Part shown: in pieces, positions 1 to 8,192 of the stretch
Numbering within the stretch: the stretch's first letter is position 1
How the letters are laid out: each line of letters begins with the position of its first letter
Assembly: GCA_036825615.1 (NCBI GenBank)
Contig: DAISXY010000010.1
Location: 93,975-157,974 of the forward strand
DNA: 64,000 nucleotides
Origin: JAICXG01 sp036825615
GTDB taxonomy: Bacteria; Verrucomicrobiota; Verrucomicrobiia; Chthoniobacterales; UBA10450
Direction: 5' to 3'
Position numbers and translations under genes: made by a program
The notes under the pieces: model-generated
Seen by the model: only the letters and a program-made list of their open reading frames with translations
Databases searched by the model: none
What the model was told of the DNA's origin: nothing

Positions 1-503
1 GCATAGATCGGCTCGTCGTAGAGATAGTTGTTATAGATCGGGCTGTAGCCGTAAGCCGGATACCACCAGCCGTCCCACCAGTAGTAATAGCCGCCGCCGA
101 AGAGCACGAAGGTGGTGTTGAAGTGGTTGCGCCACCAGATGCGATTGTGCGGCACGCGGATGATTCGGCTGCGCGCGACCACGAAGCTGTTGCGATTGAA
201 GGCCCGGCGCGGCGCAGAACGGTTGACTGTGACCCGCCGGTTGCGATTGAGTTGGGTCTCGGTTCGAACGGCCGGACGCTGCGCGGCCGGAGCGAAACGC
301 TGCCCGGGCCGGACCGGACGCGAAACATTTCGCTGAGCCGGCATCACACGACGCTGGGCCTGTTGTGCCGGCTGCGCGGCGCGCTGGCTCGCTCGTTCCT
401 CCGCGCGTGCTTTGCGATGCCGCCGGTCCTTGTCGTTGTCCGCTCGCGTCACCTGCGCCAGCGGCAGAGAGAGAGCGAGGGTAAGGAGTAATAGCTTTTT
501 CAT
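1..503 (-). CDS. Secreted Arg-rich protein with aromatic C-terminal part (partial)
   Basis: This is a partial gene: the frame starts at the ATG at 503 and is still open at the window edge, giving 167 codons. The N-terminus MKKLLLLTLALSLPLAQVTRA is a typical Sec signal peptide. It is followed by a stretch of about 100 residues rich in Arg, Gln, Ala and Pro, then a Trp/Tyr-rich segment (YYYWWDGWWYPAYGYSPIYN). This looks like a small exported cell-envelope protein of a kind common in Verrucomicrobiota and Planctomycetota, but I do not recognise a family and infer no function. It lies 42 nt downstream of trmL on the same strand. Confidence 0.7.
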   Translation of the reverse strand, partial: MKKLLLLTLALSLPLAQVTRADNDKDRRHRKARAEERASQRAAQPAQQAQRRVMPAQRNVSRPVRPGQRFAPAAQRPAVRTETQLNRNRRVTVNRSAPRRAFNRNSFVVARSRIIRVPHNRIWWRNHFNTTFVLFGGGYYYWWDGWWYPAYGYSPIYNNYLYDEPIY

Positions 504-545
504 AACCTGTCTTTTTATGTTCGACCGACGGTCCCGGCGCTTTAT

Positions 546-1007
546 TCAAATTCCGCAGGACTCGGCCTGCTGCCGCACGGCTTCGAAAAGGACAATCGCG
601 ACCGCGGTGGCGAGATTGAGGCTGCGGGTGCCGTGCATCGGGATCGTCAGCAGTTCGTCCGAGTGGTGACGCAACAGAGCCTCGGGCAAGCCCTTCGTCT
701 CCCGCCCGAAAACGAGAAAATCGCCGGGCTGGAAGCGGAGCGCGTGGTAAGGCCGTGTTGCTTTGGTCGTAAGATAGAAATAACGGCTGGCGCGAGATTG
801 CGCTGCCTGCAGTTCGCCTAACGAATTCCAATAGCGCACGTCAACTTCCGCCCAATAATCGAGCCCGGCGCGCTTCAAACTGCGATCGTCGGTCGAGAAT
901 CCGAGCGGCCTGATGAGATGGAGAGTCGAGCGGGTGGCGAGACAAAGCCGGCCAATGTTGCCGGTATTGGGCGGAATCTCCGGCTCGACCAGGACGACGT
1001 TGAACAT
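546..1007 (-). CDS. trmL: tRNA (cytidine(34)-2'-O)-methyltransferase, TrmL-type SPOUT enzyme
   Basis: The 153-residue protein has the full length of the TrmL/YibK family. It begins MFNVVLVEPEIPPNTGNIGR, the characteristic family N-terminus, and contains the SPOUT knot motifs FGRETKGLP and IPMHGTRSLNLATAVAIVLFE that bind S-adenosylmethionine. The family methylates the ribose of the wobble base in tRNA-Leu isoacceptors in the cytoplasm. The codons for NSLGE near residue 62 include a copy of the window-wide repeat TCGTTAGG with a TTA leucine codon. The gene sits between transaldolase and a secreted protein on the same strand. The 98 nt separating it from transaldolase are almost entirely a low-complexity fold-back. 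Confidence 0.93.
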   Translation of the reverse strand: MFNVVLVEPEIPPNTGNIGRLCLATRSTLHLIRPLGFSTDDRSLKRAGLDYWAEVDVRYWNSLGELQAAQSRASRYFYLTTKATRPYHALRFQPGDFLVFGRETKGLPEALLRHHSDELLTIPMHGTRSLNLATAVAIVLFEAVRQQAESCGI

Positions 1008-1010
1008 CCC

Positions 1011-1105
1011 GTCTTCCTCTGCCTCTTCCTCTTCCTTCTCAACTCATTCGAGAAAGAAGATTCAGAGGAAGAGGAAGAGGAAGAGGAAGAGGAAGAGGAA
1101 GAGCG
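1011..1105. repeat. Low-complexity fold-back (TTCCTC)n / (GAGGAA)n filling the gap
   Basis: The whole gap between the transaldolase stop and the trmL start is a pyrimidine arm built on CTCTTCCTCTTCCTT, a short spacer, and a purine arm of repeated GAGGAA units. The arms are complementary, so a transcript of either strand can fold into a long hairpin. It shares this design, but not its sequence, with other gaps in the window. Confidence 0.8.
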
Positions 1106-2098
1106 TCAGGCGAGCTTGCTCGCGACGAATTTCTCCAGCTTCACGACGTCCGCGGCGAACTTTCGAATTCCCTCGCCCGTTTTCTCATAGGCCATCGCAT
1201 TGTCGTTGAGCATCCAGCGGAAGGTCTTTTCGTCGAGCGGCAGCTTTGCGATCGGAGTCGACTTCGCCTTTTTCGGATCGAGCTTGCGCTCGACCCGTTC
1301 GGTCGAGCTGGCAAGCTCCTGCATCAGTTCCGGGCTGATCGTCAGGCAATCGCATCCGGCGAGCTCGGTGATCTGGCCGGTGTTACGAAAACTCGCGCCC
1401 ATCACTTCGGTGGGGATGTCGAATTTCTTGTAGTAGGTGTAAATCTCAGTCACCGACTGCACGCCGGGATCTTCCGCGCCGCGGTAGTCGCGTTTCTCGT
1501 GCGCCTTGTACCAATCGTAAATCCGGCCAACAAAGGGGGAGATAAGCTGGACTTTGGCCTCCGCTGCCCGCACCGCCTGGGGCAGGGAAAACATCAGGGT
1601 CAGGTTGCAGCGGATTCCCTCCTTTTGCAGTTGCTCGGCCGCAAGCAGGCCCTCCCAGGTGGAGGCGATTTTTATCAAGACCCGTTCGCGCGGAATTTTC
1701 TTTTCTTCGTAGAGCTGAATTAGCCGCCTTGCCTTGTTGATTGAACCTTCAACATCATAAGAGAGGCGCGCATCGGTCTCGGTCGAAACCCGCCCGGGCA
1801 CGATCTCCAGGATGTCGCTCCCGAACTGGACGAGGAGATGATCGCAAATGTCTTCGATCTGTTGCTGACCGCTGAGGCCGGATTGTTTCCGATCTTTCAA
1901 AACCTGCTCGAGCAGACGGCCGTATTGCTCCTTTTGCGTAGCGGCATAAACCAGACTGGGGTTCGTCGTCGCATCCTGCGGCTTGAAATCCTTGATCGAT
2001 TCAAAATCGGCGGTGTCGGCGACGATGACGGTGAATTCTTTCAGCTGGTCGAGCTGGCTGAGCTTCGTTTTTTCCTCGTGTGCAATCGTGGTGCTCAT
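1106..2098 (-). CDS. tal: Transaldolase
   Basis: The 330-residue protein matches the long TalB-type transaldolases in length and sequence. These cytoplasmic enzymes move a three-carbon dihydroxyacetone unit between sugar phosphates in the non-oxidative pentose phosphate pathway. The Schiff-base lysine lies in RVLIKIASTWEG (about residue 142), with the family motifs DATTNPSLVYAA near residue 45, NLTLMFSLPQA near residue 175 and GASFRNTGQI near residue 240. The gene follows rplK on the same strand with an 83-nt gap. This is an unusual position, because rplA normally follows rplK. The stop codon abuts the GAGGAA repeat. Confidence 0.96.
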   Translation of the reverse strand: MSTTIAHEEKTKLSQLDQLKEFTVIVADTADFESIKDFKPQDATTNPSLVYAATQKEQYGRLLEQVLKDRKQSGLSGQQQIEDICDHLLVQFGSDILEIVPGRVSTETDARLSYDVEGSINKARRLIQLYEEKKIPRERVLIKIASTWEGLLAAEQLQKEGIRCNLTLMFSLPQAVRAAEAKVQLISPFVGRIYDWYKAHEKRDYRGAEDPGVQSVTEIYTYYKKFDIPTEVMGASFRNTGQITELAGCDCLTISPELMQELASSTERVERKLDPKKAKSTPIAKLPLDEKTFRWMLNDNAMAYEKTGEGIRKFAADVVKLEKFVASKLA

Positions 2099-2181
2099 GG
2101 GAAAAACTACGGCTCAAGCCGATGCACGACAACGGAATTCAACCGAGTAAGCGCTGAAAAACGGCTTGCTCGGAAGGTGGT

Positions 2182-2607
2182 CTAATCGACCACTTCCAGC
2201 CCCATCTGCCGGGCGGTGCCGGCGATGATCCGGAAACCGGCTTCTTCATTGCGCGCGTTCAGGTCCTTGGATTTCGTTTTCACGATATCCATGATCTGTT
2301 TGCGCGTTACTTTGCCGACCTTGGTTTTGTTAGGCTCTTTCGACCCGGCGGCAATGTTGGCTGCTTTCTTCAGGAGCACTGCGGCGGGCGGGCTCTTCGT
2401 GATAAAGGTAAAGCTCTTGTCTTTATAGACCGTGATCACGACCGGAAGAATGTCGCCCGCCTGTTTCTGGGTCGCGGCATTAAATTCCTTACAAAACGCC
2501 ATGATGTTGACGCCGCGCGGTCCGAGCGCGGTGCCGACGGGCGGCGCCGGGTTCGCCTGGCCGGCCGGAATTTGCAGTTTGATTTGAGCTACTACTTCTT
2601 TTGCCAT
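2182..2607 (-). CDS. rplK: 50S ribosomal protein L11
   Basis: The 141-residue protein is a full-length L11. It has the Pro-rich N-terminal domain (QIKLQIPAGQANPAPPVGTALG) that forms part of the GTPase-associated centre and the C-terminal 23S rRNA-binding domain (KTKSKDLNARNEEAGFRIIAGTARQ, here cited in part). It follows secE-nusG as in most bacteria. rplA, rplJ, rplL and rpoBC, which normally come next, are absent, and transaldolase follows instead. The segment EPNKT is encoded by GCCTAACAA-type sequence, a one-base variant of the window-wide repeat. Confidence 0.97.
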   Translation of the reverse strand: MAKEVVAQIKLQIPAGQANPAPPVGTALGPRGVNIMAFCKEFNAATQKQAGDILPVVITVYKDKSFTFITKSPPAAVLLKKAANIAAGSKEPNKTKVGKVTRKQIMDIVKTKSKDLNARNEEAGFRIIAGTARQMGLEVVD

Positions 2608-2685
2608 GGTTCGAAAGTCTTAAGCTTTAAGTTTTAAGCTTTGAGTGTCGCCCACACGATCCACTTAAAACTTAAAGCTTTTAGA
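2608..2685. repeat. Fold-back of AAGCTTTAAG-like units between nusG and rplK
   Basis: The gap holds CTTAAGCTTTAAGTTTTAAG near 2620-2640 and the complementary ACTTAAAACTTAAAGCTTTT near 2663-2683, separated by about 25 nt. It is AT-rich and low in complexity, in contrast to the GC-rich genes on both sides. It could fold in the nusG-rplK transcript. Confidence 0.75.
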
Positions 2686-3255
2686 TTAGCCGCGCTCCAC
2701 CTGCCAATATTCTAACTCGACCGGCGTGGCCCGGCCGAAAATCGTCACCGATACGCGCAGCTTGCCGCGCTCAGGATCAATCTCTTCGACGACACCGCTC
2801 TGATTCTGGAAAGGCCCGTCAGCCACCTTCACCGTTTCGCCGACTTCAAAGCTCACCTTGGGTTTCACCTTTTCTTCACGTTCCCGCATCTGCGCGAGCA
2901 TGCTTTCGACCTCCGATTGCCGCATCGGGATTGGGCGATCCTTCGTCCCGGCAAAACCGATCACACCCGGCGTTTCGCGGATAAAATACCAGGTGCGCCC
3001 AATGAGCTGATTTTCCTCATCGAGCAGATGCATGTTGATGATGAGATAGCCTGGAAAAAATTTTCGGGTCGTCTCACTTTTCTTCCCCCGCTTGATCTCT
3101 GATACGCGCTCGGTCGGTACGAGCACCTCGAAAATCACGTCGCCCATCTCCTCGGTCTTGACGCGTTTCTCAATGTTCTCCCGCACCTTGTTCTCCTGCC
3201 CGGAGAGAACGTGCACGACATACCATTGATCTTTGCCGGCGAGCGTCTGAGCCAT
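2686..3255 (-). CDS. nusG: Transcription termination/antitermination factor NusG
   Basis: From MAQTLAGKDQWYVVHVLSGQE the protein has 189 residues, the usual NusG length. It has the N-terminal NGN domain, which contacts RNA polymerase (KFFPGYLIINM), and the C-terminal KOW domain (VGETVKVADGPFQNQSGVVEEI), which contacts Rho or ribosomal protein S10. The frame is open further upstream, but the ATG at 3255 gives the family N-terminus and lies 2 nt after the secE stop. A start further upstream would run through secE. It forms the conserved secE-nusG-rplK order. Confidence 0.97.
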   Translation of the reverse strand: MAQTLAGKDQWYVVHVLSGQENKVRENIEKRVKTEEMGDVIFEVLVPTERVSEIKRGKKSETTRKFFPGYLIINMHLLDEENQLIGRTWYFIRETPGVIGFAGTKDRPIPMRQSEVESMLAQMREREEKVKPKVSFEVGETVKVADGPFQNQSGVVEEIDPERGKLRVSVTIFGRATPVELEYWQVERG

Positions 3256-3257
3256 GA

Positions 3258-3473
3258 TTACAGACGAGTGAGAAAGTGGATAACGTTGACGAGGATGAAA
3301 TCGAACAACGCAACATAGCCGCCGAGCAGGAGCATGGCGATGATGACCACAAGGGTGGAGTCGGTCAGCTCCTTGTAGCGTTTCATCCCGTGTTCCTTGG
3401 GATCCCACGGCCAGGATGCCTTCTGAAGTTCGACCCGGACCTCGTTGAAGAAATTTTTCGTCTTTGTGATCAT
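3258..3473 (-). CDS. secE: Preprotein translocase subunit SecE
   Basis: The 71-residue protein is a short, single-span SecE, as in many bacteria outside the enterics. The N-terminal amphipathic helix (FFNEVRVELQKASWPWDPKEH) is followed by one membrane span (TLVVIIAMLLLGGYVALFDFIL). It stabilises SecY in the inner-membrane translocon. It lies between tRNA-Trp and nusG, in the order found in most bacteria, with two nucleotides separating its stop from the nusG start. Confidence 0.96.
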   Translation of the reverse strand: MITKTKNFFNEVRVELQKASWPWDPKEHGMKRYKELTDSTLVVIIAMLLLGGYVALFDFILVNVIHFLTRL

Positions 3474-3480
3474 CGCAGAA

Positions 3481-3562
3481 AAGTATGAAGGAAGAAGGCC
3501 GAAGGAAGAAGTTTGTTAGGCAAAAGCTTGTTCACAACTTTTTTCATCCTTCTGCCTTCATC
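3481..3562. repeat. Purine/pyrimidine fold-back upstream of secE
   Basis: A purine arm (GAAGGAAGAAGGCCGAAGGA) is followed by TTTGTTAGGC, a GCCTAACAA variant of the window repeat at 3513-3521, and then a complementary pyrimidine arm (CATCCTTCTGCCTTCATCC). The structure fills the gap between the secE start and tRNA-Trp. Confidence 0.65.
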
Positions 3563-3572
3563 CTTTATCAAA

Positions 3573-3645
3573 CACGCCAGGAGGGACTCGAACCCCCAAC
3601 CGACGGTTTTGGAGACCGCTACTCTACCAATTGAGCTACTGGCGT
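3573..3645 (-). tRNA. tRNA-Trp (anticodon CCA)
   Basis: The minus strand gives a complete cloverleaf. The acceptor stem ACGCCAG/CTGGCGT is fully paired, the D arm is GCTC...GAGT, the anticodon stem GCGGT/ACCGT carries the loop CTCCAAA, and the T arm is GGGGG TTCGAGT CCCTC. The anticodon is CCA and the discriminator base is G73, as expected for bacterial tRNA-Trp. The 3' CCA is not encoded. The position between tuf and secE is a conserved arrangement. Confidence 0.95.
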
Positions 3646-3650
3646 TTTTC

Positions 3651-3730
3651 TTACTCGTGCTCCTGCTCGTAATCGTGCTCATGATCGCTCCTGCTCGATT
3701 ACGATTACGAGCAGGAGCATGAGCACGAAT
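3651..3730. repeat. GAGCACGA/GAGCAGGA fold-back between tuf and tRNA-Trp
   Basis: Units of CTCGTGCTCCTGCTCGTAATCG on one side (cited in part) face GATTACGAGCAGGAGC and GAGCACGA on the other, giving a long hairpin between the tuf stop and tRNA-Trp. The same vocabulary (GAGCACGA, GAGCAGGA, CTGATCG) recurs at about 36700-36775 and 49205-49270, so this is a dispersed family. Confidence 0.8.
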
Positions 3731-3736
3731 TAAACC

Positions 3737-4921
3737 TTAGTCGAGAATGTCGCTCACGCGACCGGCGCCGACGGTTTTGCCACCTTCACGAATCGCGAAG
3801 CGGATTGTCTTCTCCATCGCGATCGGCGTTCCGAGATCGACCTCGATCGAAACGTTGTCCCCCGGCATCACCATCTCGACCCCTTCGGGCAACTTCACCG
3901 CTCCAGTCACGTCGGTTGTGCGGAAATAAAATTGCGGACGGTAATTCGAGAAGAATGGCGTGTGGCGCCCGCCCTCTTCCTTGGAAAGGACGTAAACCTC
4001 GGCCTTGAACTTCTTGTGCGGCGTGATCGTGCCCGGCTTGGCAATGACCTGGCCGCGCTCGATATCCTCCTTTTTCACCCCGCGCAGCAGGACGCCGACA
4101 TTGTCACCGGCGCGCGCTTCGTCAAGCAGCTTGCGAAACATCTCGATGTCAGTCGCGACCGTCTTCGCCGTCGGCTTGATGCCGACGACTTCGACCTCCT
4201 CCATCTTCTTGAGGATGCCGCGCTCGACTCGGCCGGTCGCGACCGTGCCGCGGCCTTCAATGTTAAACACGTCTTCCACCGGCATGAGGAACGGCTGGTC
4301 GATCGGCCGCTCCGGCACGGGGATGTAATCGTCGATCGCCTGCACGAGAGCGAGGATCTGCTTCTCCTGCTCGGCGTCGCCGTTGAGCGCCTTGAGCGCG
4401 CTGCCTTTGACGATCGGGATTTGGTCGCCAGGAAATTCGTATTGCGTGAGCAAGTCGCGCACTTCCATTTCGACGAGGTCGAGCAGCTCGGGATCATCCA
4501 CCATGTCAACCTTGTTCAGGAAAACGACAATCGCGGGCACACCGACCTGGCGTGCGAGCAGGATGTGCTCCCGGGTCTGCGGCATTGGGCCATCGGCGGC
4601 GCTTACGACGAGGATGGCGCCGTCCATCTGCGCGGCGCCCGTGATCATGTTCTTGATGTAATCGGCGTGGCCGGGGCAATCGACGTGGGCGTAGTGCCGC
4701 TTCTCGCTCTGGTATTCGACGTGGGCGGTGTTGATCGTGATGCCGCGCTCTTTTTCTTCCGGAGCGTTGTCGATCGAATCGTAAGCGCGCACTTCGGCCA
4801 TGCCTTTCTTGGCCAGGACGCTGGTGATCGCTGCGGTGAGCGTGGTCTTGCCGTGGTCAACGTGACCGATCGTGCCGACGTTGATGTGCGGTTTATCGCG
4901 TTTAAATGCTTCTTTAGCCAT
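3737..4921 (-). CDS. tuf: Elongation factor Tu
   Basis: The 394-residue protein is a full-length EF-Tu, the GTPase that delivers aminoacyl-tRNA to the ribosome. The G1 motif GHVDHGKT begins near residue 19, G2 is the RGITINTAHVEY region, G3 is DCPGH and G4 is NKVD. Domains 2 and 3 end normally (GGKTVGAGRVSDILD). The gene lies between tRNA-Thr(GGU) and tRNA-Trp, comparable to the tufB locus of proteobacteria. No copy of the exact window-wide octamer falls within it. Confidence 0.98.
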   Translation of the reverse strand: MAKEAFKRDKPHINVGTIGHVDHGKTTLTAAITSVLAKKGMAEVRAYDSIDNAPEEKERGITINTAHVEYQSEKRHYAHVDCPGHADYIKNMITGAAQMDGAILVVSAADGPMPQTREHILLARQVGVPAIVVFLNKVDMVDDPELLDLVEMEVRDLLTQYEFPGDQIPIVKGSALKALNGDAEQEKQILALVQAIDDYIPVPERPIDQPFLMPVEDVFNIEGRGTVATGRVERGILKKMEEVEVVGIKPTAKTVATDIEMFRKLLDEARAGDNVGVLLRGVKKEDIERGQVIAKPGTITPHKKFKAEVYVLSKEEGGRHTPFFSNYRPQFYFRTTDVTGAVKLPEGVEMVMPGDNVSIEVDLGTPIAMEKTIRFAIREGGKTVGAGRVSDILD

Positions 4922-4975
4922 ATTGTTGTTCGTTAGTCTGTCATCTTACTGCTCCGGTCCTGCGCTCGCGCGGCG

Positions 4976-5048
<73 letters not shown>

Positions 5049-5114
5049 GGCTCACTCTCGTTCGAGCTCGTCCCGCGGCGCGGGAAGAACCGGTTGCCTC
5101 GGGGTGAGAAGCGA

Positions 5115-5156
5115 AAGTCCCAGAGCCGTCAAACTGTCGGAACGGCCATGGGACTT
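5115..5156. terminator. Possible hairpin terminator downstream of the TPR gene
   Basis: AAGTCCCA at 5115-5122 pairs with TGGGACTT at 5149-5156, with an inner GAGCCGT/ACGGCC helix. There is no clear U-run, so termination is only one possible role. A promoter or leader element for the tRNA-Thr-tuf transcript is equally possible in this 197-nt gap. Confidence 0.3.
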
Positions 5157-5245
5157 GCCTCGTTCTCCGAAAAAGCGTCGCCAAGCTACCCTCCCCCTCC
5201 CCAGTGTCAAAGAAATTTCTTCGGTTCCCCGGGCGCGAAACGCCC

Positions 5246-6205
5246 CTAGCGCAAACCTCCATAGCTGCTCGCACTCCCGCGCCGGATGAAGACCACAATC
5301 ACGGCGATGACGATCATGATTGCCGCCACAATCGCCACCCCGATGCCGATATTCACAGGAGTGAAAATGGTCGTTGCAGCCGGCGTTGGCGTCGGCGGCG
5401 CAGCGGTAGCGGTAGGACTCGGCGGGGCGAGCAGGGCCTGCTCCGCCAGGGCCCGGCGTTGGGCATCGGTGTCCTGCGGGTTGACCTGGAAGGCCTTCTG
5501 GTAATCGGCGGCCGCCTTCGCGTAATCCTTCATCAGGTGATAGGTGTAGGCGCGCCCCTTGTAGAGCGTCCACCGGTTCGGGTTCTGTTCGATCGCCTTC
5601 GTGTAATCGGCGATCGCCTCGGGATAATGGCCAAGGTTGCGATTCGCTTCCGCCCGATGCTCCAGCGCCGCCTGGTCGTTAGGGATGTGCTCGAGGAACT
5701 TGTTATAATCCGGCAACGCCTGCGCCCAGTTGTTCAATTTTGCGTAGGCGTAGCCACGAAAACCATAGGCGTCGAAATCCTCCGGCTGCAGCTCGATCGC
5801 CTTCGAAAGATCGCTGATCGCCTGGTCCCACTGATTGAGATAAAGCTCCGCCTGTCCGCGCCCGAGATAGCTGCGTTCGTCATCGGGTTTCAGCTCAATC
5901 GCTTTCGAATAATCAGCCAAGGCCTCGTTGTACTTGGCGGTCGCCAGGTACATCGCCGCGCGGTTTTGATATGCGCCAACCAAAGTGGGGTCGGCCTCGA
6001 TCGCCTTCGTGAACTCGTCGATCGCCTGCGCATACTGTTGTTGCTCGACCAGGGCGAGCCCGGCCGTGAGGTGCTCGTTAGCCGGGCTACTGGGGGCAGG
6101 GGTAGGGCTACTCTTCTTTGCTTTTCCAAAAAGATCCGTCGCGGACAAAAAGCAAAGCGCTGCGGCCAAGGTGACGATGAAAAAACCTCTCATGTGCTTG
6201 CTCAT
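5246..6205 (-). CDS. TPR-repeat protein with signal/anchor and C-terminal membrane span
   Basis: The protein starts MSKHMRGFFIVTLAAALCFL, an export signal or N-terminal anchor. About six tetratricopeptide repeats follow (for example YAQAIDEFTKAIEADPTLVGAYQNRAAMY in part), covering roughly residues 45-265. A Pro/Thr/Ala-rich linker leads to a membrane span (GIGVAIVAAIMIVIAVIVVF) and a short basic tail. TPRs are protein-protein interaction modules; the partner is unknown. I prefer the start at 6205 because the longer frame adds residues ahead of the hydrophobic signal. The sequence for HIPNDQ carries the octamer repeat. It is divergent from the EamA gene. Confidence 0.8.
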   Translation of the reverse strand: MSKHMRGFFIVTLAAALCFLSATDLFGKAKKSSPTPAPSSPANEHLTAGLALVEQQQYAQAIDEFTKAIEADPTLVGAYQNRAAMYLATAKYNEALADYSKAIELKPDDERSYLGRGQAELYLNQWDQAISDLSKAIELQPEDFDAYGFRGYAYAKLNNWAQALPDYNKFLEHIPNDQAALEHRAEANRNLGHYPEAIADYTKAIEQNPNRWTLYKGRAYTYHLMKDYAKAAADYQKAFQVNPQDTDAQRRALAEQALLAPPSPTATAAPPTPTPAATTIFTPVNIGIGVAIVAAIMIVIAVIVVFIRRGSASSYGGLR

Positions 6206-6269
6206 AGGATTATTCCAAAAGCTTGCTATCCGAGCCGCCACCTGATTGCAAGAGCGGAGACGCAGCCGC

Positions 6270-7202
6270 ATGAGTTTGCCGCCTGAGAGGAAAGGTTACG
6301 CCGCCGTTTTCGCCACCGTCGTCATCTGGTCCACGCCGTCGCTCTTTCAGTTTTATCTCAACCGCTACTACGATCCCTTCGCGCAGAATTTTTACCGCTA
6401 CGCGATCGCGTTCATCGCGATCCTGCCACTGGTTGTTTACCGCTTCGCCGGGCGCGGCCCGCGCCTCGACGCAAAGCTTCTCGGTCTTTGTCTTTGGCCG
6501 GCATTGCCCAACGTGGTGCATCAAATCACGCAAGTTCTCTCCCTGCATTATATGGGGCCGGGCGTTTACACTGTTTTCATCCGCTCCTCGGTCATCATTA
6601 GCGCACTCCTCGCCCTGCTCTTTTTTCCGGAGGAACGTTGGATCATCGGGCAATGGCAGTTCCAGATCGGCACGCTGCTTGGATTGGTCGGCGCGGTCGG
6701 CGTTTTCTGGTTTCAACCGCGCTGGAGTGTCGGGCACGTGTCGTTAGGCGGACTCGGCGTCGCTTTCACCGCCAGCTTTTGTTGGGCGCTCTATGGGGTG
6801 CTGGTGAAAAGACCCTCAACCCATCTCGGCAGCATCCGAAGCTTCGGCGTGATCAGCTTTCTCACCTCGGTTCTACTTTGTCCGCTCACCTGGGCATACG
6901 GAAAAATCGGCACCCCATGGCAGGTGAGCGCGCACGTCAATTGGATCCTCATCGTCTCCGCCGTGCTCTGCATTACCCTCGCGCACGTGCTCTATTACAT
7001 CGCGATCCGCGAGATCGGCGTCGCGCTCTCTCAGAGCCTGCAACTGCTCAGTCCGTTAGGCGCGCTGCTGCTTTCGGCCTGGATTTTCCACGAGCGTTTC
7101 TCGCTCCCGCAAGCGTGGTGCGGGGCGATACTGCTCCTGGGCGCGTTTCTCACCACGCGCGTAAAGCCGCAGGTGGCGATCGAAACGGCCGAGTCGATCT
7201 AA
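6270..7202 (+). CDS. EamA/DMT-family membrane transporter
   Basis: From the ATG at 6270 (MSLPPERKGYAAVFATVVIW) the protein has 310 residues and about ten hydrophobic spans arranged as two EamA halves, the size and layout of drug/metabolite transporters. It contains WALYGVLVKR between the halves and a second-half ending LLSPLGALLLSAWIFHE typical of the family. The substrate cannot be predicted. A GGAG about 12 nt upstream supports the 6270 start. The octamer TCGTTAGG encodes SLG in VSLGGLG, and a TCTAACGA variant carries the stop codon. Confidence 0.85.
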   Translation: MSLPPERKGYAAVFATVVIWSTPSLFQFYLNRYYDPFAQNFYRYAIAFIAILPLVVYRFAGRGPRLDAKLLGLCLWPALPNVVHQITQVLSLHYMGPGVYTVFIRSSVIISALLALLFFPEERWIIGQWQFQIGTLLGLVGAVGVFWFQPRWSVGHVSLGGLGVAFTASFCWALYGVLVKRPSTHLGSIRSFGVISFLTSVLLCPLTWAYGKIGTPWQVSAHVNWILIVSAVLCITLAHVLYYIAIREIGVALSQSLQLLSPLGALLLSAWIFHERFSLPQAWCGAILLLGAFLTTRVKPQVAIETAESI

Positions 7203-7225
7203 CGAGCAGACATTCCAGCCGCCGA

Positions 7226-7894
7226 TCAGGGGGTTTTATAGGGCGGCTCTTCCGTTGCGATTGGCGTAGTTTGCGCGGGAATGTTGGTCAGCTTGAAAAC
7301 GAGCGCGGCCACGGCTCCGCCGAGAAAATTCGCGAGGAAATAAAGCCAGATGTTCGCCCACGACGAGATGCCCATCCAGGTGATGCCAAACGCGACCGCA
7401 GGGTTAAAGGCGCCGCCGGAGATGTCACCGACGGCGAATGCCCCCGCCAGCACGGTGAAGCCGATCGCCAGACCATAGAAGGAATTGCCCGACGTCCCCT
7501 CTGCGGTCGCGGTATTCAGCACGACGTAAACAAGCGCAAAGGTGAAGACGAATTCCGCCAGGAAGGCGGGACCAAACTTGAGGGGGATGGGCGTGATCGG
7601 CACCGGAGTGCGAAGAAATTTTACCGCCAGCACCGCCCCTGCCGCGCCCAGCGCCTGCGCGATGAAATAGGGCAGCACGTCCTTCGTCTCAAGCCGGCCG
7701 CGCATCCAGACGCCGAGCGACACCGCTGGGTTGAAATGCCCGCCAGAAATGTGACCGCCGGCATAAACCATCACCATCAGGACTGCGCCGATCGCAAGCG
7801 GCGCGATGACCCCGGCCGGTGCCGCGATCCCAGTGCAACCAATCGTTAGGACGAGAAAAAACGTGCCGATGAATTCTACGATGTATTTTTTCAT
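7226..7894 (-). CDS. Aquaporin-family (MIP) channel, AqpZ-like
   Basis: The 222-residue protein has six spans and two NPA boxes: GGHFNPAVSLG near residue 57 and GGAFNPAVAFG near residue 164. These form the pore of major intrinsic proteins. The length and the GGHISGGHFNPAV context fit AqpZ-type water channels better than glycerol facilitators, although selectivity is inference. The gene converges with the EamA transporter and its stop lies 23 nt from that gene's stop. One octamer copy encodes VLTIG near the N-terminus and another lies about 40 nt upstream of the start codon. Confidence 0.9.
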   Translation of the reverse strand: MKKYIVEFIGTFFLVLTIGCTGIAAPAGVIAPLAIGAVLMVMVYAGGHISGGHFNPAVSLGVWMRGRLETKDVLPYFIAQALGAAGAVLAVKFLRTPVPITPIPLKFGPAFLAEFVFTFALVYVVLNTATAEGTSGNSFYGLAIGFTVLAGAFAVGDISGGAFNPAVAFGITWMGISSWANIWLYFLANFLGGAVAALVFKLTNIPAQTTPIATEEPPYKTP

Positions 7895-8192
7895 AACTCG
7901 AACGGACTGCCGCGAAGGATTGCGGTTTTCTTCGTTAGGTTAAAGCAGAATCTTTGGCCGGTTCAGCACCCCGGCCGATGCGTTCCTGCCCCGAGCGATG
8001 TGATGGTCCACTGATCGTCTGCGCGACATCAAATCGACTGCAGCCAGCGACCAATAACCTCGCGCCATCACCGGAGAACAGCTCGTAAACGAATCGTCCA
8101 CCACGGTCCGCCTACGATCGAAAGCTGCCGAAGCAGGGCTCCTCGAGCGCGAATGAGTGGCATGATCGCTGCTCATAAAAGCCATATCGAAC

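Noticed and set aside
7895..8192. A 124-codon minus-strand frame (7940-8314) as a gene between the aquaporin and transglutaminase-like genes
   Set aside because: It overlaps the signal region of the plus-strand gene, is Arg/Ser-rich without domain pattern and lacks a ribosome-binding site.
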